The notes under the pieces were generated by a model that did not search any database, was not told where the DNA came from, and was given only the letters and a program-made list of their open reading frames with translations. Positions 35,479-44,895 of a stretch of DNA of 64,000 bases are shown piece after piece (the first letter of the stretch is position 1; every line of letters starts with the position of its first letter). Where the stretch lies: assembly GCA_964454545.1 (NCBI GenBank), contig CAYVTI010000001.1:1-64000 (forward strand), given 5' to 3'. This stretch comes from JABCZZ01 sp964454545. Its GTDB lineage: Bacteria; Pseudomonadota; Alphaproteobacteria; Rickettsiales; JABCZZ01. The position numbers and the translations under genes were made by a program.

Positions 35479-37013
35479 TATGCCCTCATCTGTCTGTTTT
35501 GATTGCCTGAATCACGTATAAGACGGCCATAGAGATCCGCATATGCATTATATTGATCCTCTTTGCTGTAATATTTGCGAACGCGGTGCATAATGGCCTG
35601 ACTGCAGTTCTTATAATACTCAGGCTCGGTAAAAAGCTTAATCAGCGCATTGGCTATAGCCCGGGGATTGGAAAGCGGCACGACTATTCCACCATATCCA
35701 AGTTTGGGGGTTTCGTGCCTGCTGCCGTAAATCATCTCCCGGCAAGCGCCTACGTCCGTAGCTACCGTAGGAATGCCGGCTGCTCCTGCCTCCAGAATGA
35801 CCAAGGGCTGAGCTTCGCTGATACTGCTAAGCACAATGACATCTATGACGCTCAGATATTCTGCAATATCCACTTTTCCGGCAAAGGTAAGTGTTTCTTC
35901 AAGATTTAAATTCGCCACAAGTGTACGGCACTCAGCCGCATATTTGGGATCTTCATCCTCCGGTCCCAGCATATAGGCGCGTATCTCCGGCAGGGATTGC
36001 TTCAGTATGTCGATAGCCTTGATATAGTTTTTTATATCCTTGATCGGCACGACACGGCCAATGAGCGCCACTGTTGGCGCATGCGGCTTCTGCCGGATAG
36101 AACCATAACGCTCCGTATCTATCCCGTTCGGGATGACGCGCAATTTCTCGGCATTCGCGCCATCCACGCGCTGGAATTCCTGGTTACCTTCATAGAGCGT
36201 GACTATATCGGTGCTGGCCTCATAGCAGAAACGTGAATAATTGCTGAACGTATCAATCCAGAAATCCTTCAATTCCCTGTCCTGTCCCGAACTGCTAATG
36301 GCCATGTTAAACCCGTGAGGATCCTCGATCCAGTCGGCACTTGCAATCTCTATCCGGCGCTCATTGGTATAAATGCCGTGTTCCGTCACTACGCACGGAC
36401 GTCCAGTTTCAAGCTGCGCGCGCGCCAGCATCAGTCCGGCATATCCTGTGCACAAGGAATGATATACTTTAGCAGGCGGCAAGTCAGCCAGCAGGATACT
36501 GAAGAGCCCACCGAATAATCCTCTCCATGACCAGAAATAATCAAGGAACGGCGTCCTGGGCATTGTTGACTGATACATATGCAGCATTAATTCCCAGGCA
36601 TTATGCGAATCTAACAGTTGCCGCTTCCCAAGCGTGCGACGGCAAGGGGCAAATGCTTCAATAATCACCGCTAGATCCTCCAGACCTGCCTGTGACTGGA
36701 GCCGGTGCAATGAATTCTTTAATATGGAAAACAACGCTTTATTCTCAACATTATCACCTTCAGGAAGGCTTTGCAGCCGTACATTTCTCAGGCCTATTAT
36801 ATTGGGAGGTAATTCAAACATTAATTTAGTGGGAGCGTCGGCGCTTATCAGCGTGATAATGGAAAACGACAGGTGCTTCTGCATCTTGATAAGATCATGC
36901 GTCCATGAGGATACTCCTCCTGACGTATAAGGATACGTACCTTCCAATATGAGGCATATATCCGCTTCTGGTAATGGCGCGGATTTATTATGAATTCCAC
37001 GTACAGAGAACAT
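35478..37013 (-). CDS. pelF: Pel glycosyltransferase PelF
   Basis: 511 residues. The DUF3492-type N-terminus begins ADICLILEGTYPYTSGGVSSW with the following HDLI, which is the PelF signature. The GT4 half has VTLYEGNQEFQ, IPNGIDTERYG, VALIGRVVPIKDIKNYIKA and the acidic EAQPLVILEAGAAGIP motif at the nucleotide-sugar site. PelF is the only polymerising glycosyltransferase of the Pel system, using UDP-GalNAc/UDP-GlcNAc-type donors in Pseudomonas. Overlaps pelE by 26 nt and pelG by one base. Confidence 0.93.
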   Translation of the reverse strand: MFSVRGIHNKSAPLPEADICLILEGTYPYTSGGVSSWTHDLIKMQKHLSFSIITLISADAPTKLMFELPPNIIGLRNVRLQSLPEGDNVENKALFSILKNSLHRLQSQAGLEDLAVIIEAFAPCRRTLGKRQLLDSHNAWELMLHMYQSTMPRTPFLDYFWSWRGLFGGLFSILLADLPPAKVYHSLCTGYAGLMLARAQLETGRPCVVTEHGIYTNERRIEIASADWIEDPHGFNMAISSSGQDRELKDFWIDTFSNYSRFCYEASTDIVTLYEGNQEFQRVDGANAEKLRVIPNGIDTERYGSIRQKPHAPTVALIGRVVPIKDIKNYIKAIDILKQSLPEIRAYMLGPEDEDPKYAAECRTLVANLNLEETLTFAGKVDIAEYLSVIDVIVLSSISEAQPLVILEAGAAGIPTVATDVGACREMIYGSRHETPKLGYGGIVVPLSNPRAIANALIKLFTEPEYYKNCSQAIMHRVRKYYSKEDQYNAYADLYGRLIRDSGNQNRQMRA

Positions 37014-38028
37014 TTTCCATCTCCTTCTGAAACATAGGGTTTCCTGCGCCGCTCAGCATGGGAATGTACTGCCCGGCAACCTGGCGTAATGGCTTGAATT
37101 TCTTGAGGTGGAAAAGCGCTTCCATATACCATAGCATCCCGGTGAACGGTATGGCACCTGATTCTATCTCCGGATAAAGTATTGCCTCCGCTTTTCCATA
37201 GAACCCGTGCCTTACGTAAAGACGGGCCAGCAAATGGCGTAACTGGGAATTGCCCTGCTCTTTCAAGCAGTTTTCATAGATCGATATGGCTTTTTCCCTG
37301 CATGATTTTCTGCTCTCCTCATCGATAAGACCTGCATGCGCATAACTATCATATAATTGCGCAAGCCTGAGCCGGGTCTCATAATCACCCGGATTGTTCT
37401 CCAACGCATCCTCAAGAGCGATATATTGTGTCATGAAATCACGCTCGATCTTTGCCATCGCGGTTGCAGCCTGCACTCTGACAGCCGGATTCTCATCCTG
37501 TATTGCCTGCAGCAAAAAAGGAGAGAATTGCGGGCAGAAATACCGCGTTATCTTTGCAATCACCATCTGCTTCTGCAATACGGTTCCTGTTTCCAGTATA
37601 TCCTGCAGCGGCTCTATATCATGTGCCGGCTTCAGATTATCCAAGCCAAAAGTGATGCGCTCATGTATCTTCTCGCTGGCTTCCTTTTCTTCATAGAAAA
37701 AGTAACTGCGGATCCATTCATCAGGTAAAACCGCATTGGAGACCACGCAGCCGTAGATGATAGCAGCCAGAAGGCAAATGCCACACCCAAACGGCCCGGC
37801 AATCGTTGTCATGATCAAAAGGAACATGGCGAATTGCCTGTTATGGCGCGTATAGCGCAGCCATACAAGCTGCCACAGGATCACAGCCAGATAGATGGAA
37901 GCGGCCGGAGCGAAATGATAGGATCGCAGCAATGAGACAATCATAAGCTCCAGCACTCCACAAGCGGAAGCGGCTACGCAGAAAAGCGCCAGCCCTTCTT
38001 TTCCTAACGACGCCGGCTTTACGTTCAT
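36988..38028 (-). CDS. pelE: Pel inner-membrane component PelE
   Basis: 346 residues. Two N-terminal membrane helices (about 13-35 and 40-95 region), then a soluble helical domain with HEAT/TPR-like repeats: QKQMVIAKITRYFCPQFSPF, PAVRVQAATAMAKIE, DYETRLRLAQLYDSYAH, LRHLLARLYVRHGFYGKAE and GMLWYMEALFHLKKF. This topology and the position between pelD and pelF identify PelE, which scaffolds the synthase complex. Start and stop overlap its neighbours (4 nt with pelD, 26 nt with pelF). Confidence 0.88.
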   Translation of the reverse strand: MNVKPASLGKEGLALFCVAASACGVLELMIVSLLRSYHFAPAASIYLAVILWQLVWLRYTRHNRQFAMFLLIMTTIAGPFGCGICLLAAIIYGCVVSNAVLPDEWIRSYFFYEEKEASEKIHERITFGLDNLKPAHDIEPLQDILETGTVLQKQMVIAKITRYFCPQFSPFLLQAIQDENPAVRVQAATAMAKIERDFMTQYIALEDALENNPGDYETRLRLAQLYDSYAHAGLIDEESRKSCREKAISIYENCLKEQGNSQLRHLLARLYVRHGFYGKAEAILYPEIESGAIPFTGMLWYMEALFHLKKFKPLRQVAGQYIPMLSGAGNPMFQKEMENVLCTWNS

Positions 38029-39119
38029 AAGGCGGCAGCTATATTGGATGGAGACGGGATGTAGGATGGAGGACGGGGGGTATTCTCCCTAATCGCCCTG
38101 ACATGTCTTTCGTTCTCTTTATTCTTATATTTATCCACATTGGCATATATGCGCCCAGCCCATTTACATACGACCTGGAAAATCTCCTGATTGCGCGCGC
38201 CCAAATCCATAAACGCCATATCTTCTATTTTCAGCATGCCGAACACTTTTCCCGTTCTTGTATCAATGATCGGCCCCGCAAGCATTCCCTGCCCTCCCAG
38301 GATCATTTCATCTTCGGAATGAATAATATTAAGAAATTTCTTATGCTTTAATACATATTTGGAAAACGCGGCACCCGCATCATACCTTGCCACATAGCTA
38401 TTCGTGTTTTCCCACCCGTACGATATCTTCAGTCTCATGCTTTCACCATCCGCTATGTAGATGGAAAACTTATCCGGGTTAAAAGCAAGTTTTACCAGTT
38501 TTGCTATCTCCAGATGCACATTGGCCGGATCAACTGTTTCGAGAGACTGCGCTATGTTATAGACAGAAAGCACGCTGCAACGTTCCCGAGCCAGGCGCAT
38601 TTCCAGCTGTTCCTTTGCCTGCTTCATGACATTATATCCATCTGCTACTGTCTTTGCAGTCGCCCTGCATTTATATAATTTTTCTGTCAGATCTTTTCTT
38701 TCCTGCAAATGGCGTGAGCGTATGCTCCCCAGAACAAGGGCCGTTATAATCCAGAGCAATGGCAGATACATGACGCGGAAAATGTATTCATACATGGTTT
38801 CGGTGAAAGTCTGCTCCGGCATATTTCCCGCAAGCAGAAATACGCTGGCAAGCAGTGCGGTCACGAGCGCTTCGCCGGGACCGTATTGCACAATAACAAA
38901 TAATATAATGGCCCAGAAGGGATGCAGCGGCATAGCGATAAACCGGGTTCCATCACCGAGCAGCATATTTAGCATGACCAGGAACGACAGGAAACTTACG
39001 CTTTCTACAAGCGCCAAGCCATTAATGTTGCGCGTGATGAATTTAATATGCCTTCCAATAACCGGCAGAGTGGAAAAAGATACGGGGTTATGTTCGGATT
39101 TATAAGGTATGGCTTGCAT
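38025..39119 (-). CDS. pelD: PelD-like regulator/scaffold lacking the GGDEF-like domain
   Basis: 364 residues. Four membrane helices in the first 140 residues (VSFLSFLVMLNMLLG, PFWAIILFVIVQYGPGEALV, ALLASVFLLAG, YLPLLWIITALVLGSI), a coiled coil (about 145-185), then a GAF domain (about 190-330) with LVKLAFNPDKFSIYIADGE, GMLAGPIIDTRTGKVFGML and DLGARNQEIFQVVCKWAGR. The protein then ends in a short, proline-rich tail (NTPRPPSYIPSPSN). Pseudomonas PelD is about 90 residues longer and binds c-di-GMP through a degenerate GGDEF domain with an RxxD site. That domain is absent here and no RxxD-like site is apparent. First gene of pelDEFG. Confidence 0.85.
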   Translation of the reverse strand: MQAIPYKSEHNPVSFSTLPVIGRHIKFITRNINGLALVESVSFLSFLVMLNMLLGDGTRFIAMPLHPFWAIILFVIVQYGPGEALVTALLASVFLLAGNMPEQTFTETMYEYIFRVMYLPLLWIITALVLGSIRSRHLQERKDLTEKLYKCRATAKTVADGYNVMKQAKEQLEMRLARERCSVLSVYNIAQSLETVDPANVHLEIAKLVKLAFNPDKFSIYIADGESMRLKISYGWENTNSYVARYDAGAAFSKYVLKHKKFLNIIHSEDEMILGGQGMLAGPIIDTRTGKVFGMLKIEDMAFMDLGARNQEIFQVVCKWAGRIYANVDKYKNKENERHVRAIRENTPRPPSYIPSPSNIAAAL

Positions 39120-39279
39120 TACGAACTCTCATCAAAAGGTAAGAAGGTTATTTGTCAATAGACCAGACGTATCCTCAATAGAAGGGGATAAAAAAACTAT
39201 TTATCAGATAGGATACAACCGTTAAAAACCTGTATATGCGTGCAATCTCTTGGCACAACACAACTTCATATATGCAAAC

Positions 39280-39309
39280 AGCCGTGACCTAGAACAGTAA
39301 GTCACGGCT
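39280..39309 (-). terminator. Hairpin downstream of the YflT-like gene
   Basis: Nine-bp perfect stem AGCCGTGAC/GTCACGGCT with a 12-nt loop, 45 nt beyond the stop of the minus-strand stress-protein gene. Only a short T-containing tail follows, so termination strength is uncertain. Confidence 0.5.
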
Positions 39310-39353
39310 ATCGCTTGCAGGTAACGAAGAAGACTGCAAACTACAGAGGTAAA

Positions 39354-39851
39354 TTAGGCAGCTTTTACCGCAGCATTAATGCTGCGCAGGAGGCCACGCG
39401 CCTTATCCGCGTTTTCGTCGCTTGTGCGGACTATTACCACAGCTCTTCCTGCCTTGATCTCATCTTCATAACGTCTTGCCTCATCAGCGGCAAAACCGGC
39501 ATTTATCAATGCACCGCTCAGGCCACCAACAGACGCACCTGCGCCAGCTCCGGCAAGAACTGCAATAATAGGACCAGTAACAAGCAATCCTACCCCCGGT
39601 ATGGTCAGGCTCCCAATGGTTGTAAGTCCTGCAAGCAGGGCGCCAATGGCACCTCCCCATAAAGCTCCGGCGGTTCCGCCGCGCGTTGCTTTCTCGCCGA
39701 CATCAGAAGTGGACATGGGAAAGATAGCATTACGTGCCTTGTCAGAGACAATCAGGCTTATATCCTCCTTCTTGAATCCGGCATCAAGCAGTTCGGAAAG
39801 CCCTTTGTTTGCATCCATCTTATTATTAAAAACTCCTGCAACATTCTGCAT
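39354..39851 (-). CDS. Glycine-rich stress protein, YflT-like N-terminal domain
   Basis: 165 residues. The start VAGVFNNKMDANKGLSELLD with AGFKKEDISLI is the general-stress YflT/17M domain. A glycine/alanine-rich membrane-inserting region follows (GALWGGAIGALLAGLTTIGS, then VTGPIIAVLAGAGAGASVGG) and a C-terminal domain ends in RAVVIVRTSDENADKARGLL. Such proteins are often stress-induced. GGAGGAG lies before the ATG. It sits between the pelDEFG and pel plus-strand blocks without an obvious link to them. Confidence 0.75.
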   Translation of the reverse strand: MQNVAGVFNNKMDANKGLSELLDAGFKKEDISLIVSDKARNAIFPMSTSDVGEKATRGGTAGALWGGAIGALLAGLTTIGSLTIPGVGLLVTGPIIAVLAGAGAGASVGGLSGALINAGFAADEARRYEDEIKAGRAVVIVRTSDENADKARGLLRSINAAVKAA

Positions 39852-40175
39852 ATATTCTTCTCCTCCAAAATAAGGTTGGTACGGCCCTGATTATGATTCA
39901 ACACCGATAAAGATAATATATGCTTGTGGGCAAAGGTTATAAACGCACTATAAGATCACTGTATCCATGCAGGCGATTTATCGTACGGAGTCTAGTGCAA
40001 ACGCTGGCGGAAGCCTGATCTATGCCACTGAGTTTTACAGTAAAATAAAAGCAATCCTTATTAAGATTTTCATTTCACCAACACATAGTTCCCTTATATG
40101 CGCATGGATATAAGGAAGGCACTTACTTCACATCCATCCATTCCTATGCATTATAATTTAAATAGAGGACGGATC
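39852..40175. other. Divergent intergenic region, stress gene / outer membrane factor
   Basis: About 320 bp. It must hold the promoter of the YflT-like gene (minus) and of the outer membrane factor and following pel-like genes (plus). An upstream extension of the outer membrane factor frame reaches 40098 but has no ribosome site. No regulator site was recognised. Confidence 0.4.
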
Positions 40176-41714
40176 ATGTCTTTGCAGTACGGAGCAACGC
40201 CGCGCCGCCTCAACACTATAATAGTTGTAATCATAACCATACTGAACTCGGGCTGCGCCGTAGGGCCTGACTTCAAACGCCCGGAAGCACCCGCAGTAAC
40301 GCATTACACTAACGAGCCACTGCCTGAAGAAACCAGCTTTGTCGACGCGGACGGCGGCACAACCCAGAAAATAGGCGATACACACTATATCCCGGCGCAA
40401 TGGTGGAAATTATTTCGGTCAGAGACTTTAAACCAGATTGTCGAAGAGGCAATAAACGCTAATCCCAATATAGAAGCGGCGCTCGCTACGCTTCGCCAGG
40501 CACGGGAAACCCTCTACGCATCCTATAGCGGGTTCTTTCCATCATTCGATCTCAATGGCGGCGCCACCAGGGAGCAGGTATCCGGCGGCTCATTTGGCAA
40601 TCCATTTGCCCCGAATTCGATATTCACGCTTTATAACGCATCGGTAAACGTCACCTACACTTTTGATTTCTTTGGTGGTATCAGGCGCCAGGTGGAATCT
40701 CTGCAGGCACAGGCGAATTACCAGAATTTCCAGTACGAGGCCACATATCTTACCCTGGTGGCGAATGTTGTTACGGCAGCCATACAGGAAGTCTCACTGC
40801 GCGAGCAGATCGCTGAAACCCAGAAAATCATCGCCATAGAGAAAAGGCAGCTTGGAGTATTACAGGACCAGTTCAGGCTGCGCGCGATTAGTATTACCCC
40901 CGTGCTGTTGCAAAGAGCAACCCTGGCGCAAGTGCAGGCTAATCTGGCTTCCCTTAAGAAACAGCAGGTTCAGAGATACGATCAGTTGGCAATATTATGC
41001 GGGCGTTTCCCAGGCGAGAAAATGAATGCGCTCACCAAGCTGAGTTCATTGCATCTGCCGGAAGATCTGCCTCTGAGCCTGCCATCCGATTTAGTGAGAC
41101 AACGCCCGGACATTCGTTCCGCGGAAGAACAGCTGCATGCGGCCAGCGCACAAGTCGGCATAGCAACTGCTGCCATGTTGCCACAAATCACGTTGAACGG
41201 AAGTTACGGATCACAGGCAGTGGCAGGCACAGATACATTATTTACGCCAGCGTCCAGTATCTGGAATATAGGGGGAGCGGTAATGCAGCCGCTCTTTCAT
41301 GGCGGCCAATTGCTGCATCAGCGCCGCGCGGCAGTCGCCGGATATGATAAAGCGCTGGCACAATATAAAAACACAGTACTGACCGCATTCCAGAATGTCG
41401 CTGATACATTGGCTGCATTGCAATATGACGCCGATGCGCTGGTCGCCCAGGTAGATGGCGCGTACGCGGCAACGCGCGGTATGGATGTTGCGCAGACACA
41501 ATTCAAAGCGGGTATTATCGGCTACCTCTCGATGCTTGATACGGAGCGTACTTTTGAACAGGCGAGGATAGGAATGATTCAAGCCCAGGCCAGCCGCTAT
41601 GCGGATACCGCCGCATTATTTCAGGCATTGGGCGGCGGATGGTGGAACAGCAGTTCCGGTGATATGCTTAACAATGTGAAATATATAAAACAAGAACAAG
41701 AATCCTCTGATTGA
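40176..41714 (+). CDS. NodT/OprM-type outer membrane factor lipoprotein
   Basis: 512 residues from ATG 40176, which has GAGG 7 nt upstream. A signal sequence ends in a lipobox-like NSGC followed by AVGPDFKRP, the common start of the NodT/OprM lipoprotein class. The two repeated TolC halves each have a long coiled-coil pair: QWWKLFRSETLNQIVEEAI with NPNIEAALATLRQARE, and RQRPDIRSAEEQLHAASAQV with GIATAAMLPQITLNGSYG. It forms a trimeric channel through the outer membrane. It may serve the type I exporter at 30.9-34.1 kb or, as first gene of this plus-strand run, the polysaccharide system. Confidence 0.88.
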   Translation: MSLQYGATPRRLNTIIVVIITILNSGCAVGPDFKRPEAPAVTHYTNEPLPEETSFVDADGGTTQKIGDTHYIPAQWWKLFRSETLNQIVEEAINANPNIEAALATLRQARETLYASYSGFFPSFDLNGGATREQVSGGSFGNPFAPNSIFTLYNASVNVTYTFDFFGGIRRQVESLQAQANYQNFQYEATYLTLVANVVTAAIQEVSLREQIAETQKIIAIEKRQLGVLQDQFRLRAISITPVLLQRATLAQVQANLASLKKQQVQRYDQLAILCGRFPGEKMNALTKLSSLHLPEDLPLSLPSDLVRQRPDIRSAEEQLHAASAQVGIATAAMLPQITLNGSYGSQAVAGTDTLFTPASSIWNIGGAVMQPLFHGGQLLHQRRAAVAGYDKALAQYKNTVLTAFQNVADTLAALQYDADALVAQVDGAYAATRGMDVAQTQFKAGIIGYLSMLDTERTFEQARIGMIQAQASRYADTAALFQALGGGWWNSSSGDMLNNVKYIKQEQESSD

Positions 41715-41824
41715 AAATTATACAATTATCATTTTTTATCTCCCAGTTGCTCATCGTCTTTTTATGGCATTCCCTATAATTAACACGCATGTTTTTTACA
41801 CCTCTCAGTTACTCAAGAATTATT

Positions 41825-42688
41825 ATGCGCGCTATTTTATTCCTGGCGTTTTCCTCATTCGGAACGGTGATGGCTGCGTCCGCATATGGTTCAGAGGAAG
41901 AAAAATTTATCCTGTATTATTCCGACCAGGCCCCCATCGAGAGTTTTAAAAGCTACCAGTTGCTTATCTTTGACAGGCTGCGACACCCGCAGCTTCAGTT
42001 CCTGCGAGAACAGGGAAAATCAATGCTGGGATATATTAACATAGGAGAAATAGAAGAAAGCGATCCTTATTTCTCCATGCTAAAGAATAAAGGCCTTGTG
42101 CTTCGGGAGAACAGAAACCGAAAGGATAACTATTATATCGATATCCGCACCCCTTTATGGCCGAAGATTCTGATCGAGGATATCATACCTAAGGTGCTGG
42201 AAGAGGGGTTTGACGGCATCTTCCTTGACAATCTGGATAATTATGCCGGGTTAGAACATAGCAACCCGTCGCGTTACAAGGGGATGCATCTTGCCGTCGC
42301 GCATCTTATCATGGCGATAAGGATGCATTATCCTTTCCTCAAAATTATGGTGAACCACGCCTATACTGTTTTACCCGACATAGCACCTTACATCGATATG
42401 ACAATGGGAGAAGCGCTGCTTGGGGATTACGATTTTGATAAGAAAGCCTATGTCAGAACGGCAACTTCTCTTTACAGCACAAAAGCGATACAGCTGAAAG
42501 AGGTCCAGCGGCGTAATCCCACATTAAAGATATATACGCTAGACTACGCGGATACGGGAAATGCTTCCGCTGTCGCTGATATTTACCGTATACAGCGTGC
42601 GAATGGCTTTATTCCTTACGTTGCGAGTATCGGACTTGATGAAGTGGCAGAAGAACCGCAGCGGGTCAGAAAAGGTATATTCCAATGA
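41825..42688 (+). CDS. pelA: PelA-like glycoside hydrolase (GH114/GH166 type), stand-alone
   Basis: 287 residues from the ATG at 41825, which starts a signal peptide (RAILFLAFSSFGTVMAASAYG); a frame extension to 41789 is possible. The TIM-barrel hydrolase shows FILYYSDQAPIESFKSYQLL, MLGYINIGEIEE, GFDGIFLDNLDNY with Asp135 and MTMGEALLGDY with Glu196, matching the PelA hydrolase acidic pair. It would cleave the amino-sugar polymer in the periplasm. In Pseudomonas this domain is fused to the deacetylase. Here the stop overlaps the start of the deacetylase gene (ATGA), so the two halves are made together. Confidence 0.85.
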   Translation: MRAILFLAFSSFGTVMAASAYGSEEEKFILYYSDQAPIESFKSYQLLIFDRLRHPQLQFLREQGKSMLGYINIGEIEESDPYFSMLKNKGLVLRENRNRKDNYYIDIRTPLWPKILIEDIIPKVLEEGFDGIFLDNLDNYAGLEHSNPSRYKGMHLAVAHLIMAIRMHYPFLKIMVNHAYTVLPDIAPYIDMTMGEALLGDYDFDKKAYVRTATSLYSTKAIQLKEVQRRNPTLKIYTLDYADTGNASAVADIYRIQRANGFIPYVASIGLDEVAEEPQRVRKGIFQ

Positions 42689-44892
42689 TACGTTTACTTT
42701 TAGGGACATTCCTGGCGGTATTTTTCACCAGCCTACCTCCAGGATGCGTTGATGCCAAAGAAAAGATCGTGCCGCGCACTATCATCGCCTTGTATGATGA
42801 CCGGGGCGAAGGCCCATCATCATCCCTTATTCATCTTTTAGCGGAGATGCCGCTAAACCATCTGGGACTTGATGTAGAATATCATGATATACATTCCGGC
42901 GCATTGCCCTCCATCGCAGACCGCGATGACGTGCGCGGAGTAATCACATGGTTTTTCTCCAATACGAAGATAGATAATCCGGAGGCCTATATTAAATGGG
43001 CGGAAGACGCCATAAATGCCGGAAAGAAGTATATCGTCATCGGTCCTTCAGGGGTTCCGCAAGACAGCAGTGTATCGCTAGCAGCCGCCAATAAATTTCT
43101 AAGCATGATAGGCTATAACATCACATCGAGCTGGATAGAAAATCCTTTTGATGTAACCTATCTATATAACACCCAAGACATGTTTTACGAACGCCAGCCT
43201 TTCAAATGGATGCGCCCGCCCTACCAGATTACAAAGGCCGTAGGCAAAGAAACACAAGTGCATCTGGCCACACACAGAGATAAAAACCCTGCGGATGATT
43301 GCGATCTGATCATCACCAGTCCTACAGGCGGGTATATTGCCTCCGAGTATGCCTTCCGGGAGAATATCCGGTCCGGTGACGGCGTGAAGCAATGGTTTAT
43401 AGATCCCTTTGAATTCTTCCGCCTTGTCTATGCTACGGATGATCTCCCCAAGCCCGACACTACCACTATTGCAGGACGGCGCATCTATTACAGCCATATT
43501 GACGGCGATGGCTGGAACAATATGACGCGGATAGAGGAATATAAGGAGCATCCGACTTTATCTGCGCGGGTAATCATGAACAGGGTGATAAAATCCTATC
43601 CGGACATGCCCGTTACACTCACCCTTATTGCTGCCGATATCGACCCAAAATGGGCTGCCGTGACACATAGCCGGGAAATAGCAAAAGAATTTTTTACCCT
43701 GCCGCAGGTGGAAGCCGGAAGCCATACCTATAGCCACCCATTCTACTGGCAATTCTTTGAACATTACACTCCCGAGAAGGAGATCAAGTATCTGCGCCTG
43801 TACAATAACCCCACATGGAAACCCGACAAAGCCGTGCAACCGACCAAGAAAGCCCCGCCAAGCATGCCGGCCGGATATACGACACCCAGGGCATATGCTT
43901 ACGAAAAATTCGACATACATAAGGAGATAGAAGGCGCGCTTCAGAAAATAGCCGAACTCCTGCCGAAAGATAAGAAAATGAAAGTTGTTACATGGCCGGG
44001 CGATTGCCTCCCCTGGGAAGCGGTGCTGCGCATGACCCGGGAAGCAGGCGTGCAGAATATCAACGGCGGCGATACCCGCTTCGATCCGGAATACCCCACT
44101 CCTGCCTCAGTGGCTCCCGTCGGAAGGCCGGTGGGAAAAGAACGCCAGATATATTCCTCCATGAGCAATGAGAATACCTATACTAATCTGTGGTCGGAGA
44201 ATTTCTATGCGCAAAGCCATCTCAAAAAGACCATATACAATACCGGAACGCCTTATCGCTTGAAACCCATAAATGTTTATTATCATATATATTCGGGCGA
44301 GAGGGATGCAAGTCTGAATGCGGTACTCAGCAATATAGAATATGCACGCAAACAGGATATAGTGCCTGTCACAACGAGCGATTACACCAGAATCGCGGAA
44401 GGATTCTACAGTACCCAGATTACTGTCCTGTCACCCGATATGTGGCGCATTGAGCAGCGCGGAGCATTACAGACGATACGCTTCGATCACCATAGCCTGG
44501 ACGCTGTCGATTTCCAGCGCTCCAAAGGAGTGATTGGCGAGCGTTATGCGCAAGGAAGCCTCTATGTCTATCTCGACGCGGCAGTGCCCCAGCCAGTCAT
44601 AGCGCTTAAAAAGAATGATACCTACTTTTCAGCCCCTATGGAAAATACTTCCTACCTTGTCGAGAGCCGCTGGCTTATCTCCAATGTGAACCGGAAGAAA
44701 GATACACTGCATTTTACGGCACAAGGGTTTGGAAAAGGCGAAATGATATGGCAGATGCCCGCTCCGGGACATTATATCATCCATATAGAAAATGAAGAAA
44801 TAGAGGCGGATGTGGCAAAAGATCGCCTGCTCAGGGTGGCCCTTAAAAACAACGCCATGAATCCCGTTCATATATCCATTAGAAGCCTATAA
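42685..44892 (+). CDS. pelA: PelA-like polysaccharide deacetylase protein, stand-alone
   Basis: 735 residues with a signal peptide. An N-terminal Rossmann-like region (about 25-260) precedes the deacetylase: YYSHIDGDGWNN (Asp273/Asp275), EAGSHTYSHPFYWQF (metal-type His347 and His351), KMKVVTWPGDCLPWE (Trp437 region) and INGGDTRFD. This is the order in the C-terminal part of PelA. A beta-rich C-terminus (about 560-735) may bind polymer. It removes acetyl groups to make the cationic polymer. Because the hydrolase is a separate upstream gene, this is the second part of a split PelA. Followed at 3 nt by the TPR protein. Confidence 0.85.
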   Translation: MIRLLLGTFLAVFFTSLPPGCVDAKEKIVPRTIIALYDDRGEGPSSSLIHLLAEMPLNHLGLDVEYHDIHSGALPSIADRDDVRGVITWFFSNTKIDNPEAYIKWAEDAINAGKKYIVIGPSGVPQDSSVSLAAANKFLSMIGYNITSSWIENPFDVTYLYNTQDMFYERQPFKWMRPPYQITKAVGKETQVHLATHRDKNPADDCDLIITSPTGGYIASEYAFRENIRSGDGVKQWFIDPFEFFRLVYATDDLPKPDTTTIAGRRIYYSHIDGDGWNNMTRIEEYKEHPTLSARVIMNRVIKSYPDMPVTLTLIAADIDPKWAAVTHSREIAKEFFTLPQVEAGSHTYSHPFYWQFFEHYTPEKEIKYLRLYNNPTWKPDKAVQPTKKAPPSMPAGYTTPRAYAYEKFDIHKEIEGALQKIAELLPKDKKMKVVTWPGDCLPWEAVLRMTREAGVQNINGGDTRFDPEYPTPASVAPVGRPVGKERQIYSSMSNENTYTNLWSENFYAQSHLKKTIYNTGTPYRLKPINVYYHIYSGERDASLNAVLSNIEYARKQDIVPVTTSDYTRIAEGFYSTQITVLSPDMWRIEQRGALQTIRFDHHSLDAVDFQRSKGVIGERYAQGSLYVYLDAAVPQPVIALKKNDTYFSAPMENTSYLVESRWLISNVNRKKDTLHFTAQGFGKGEMIWQMPAPGHYIIHIENEEIEADVAKDRLLRVALKNNAMNPVHISIRSL

Positions 44893-44895
44893 TAT

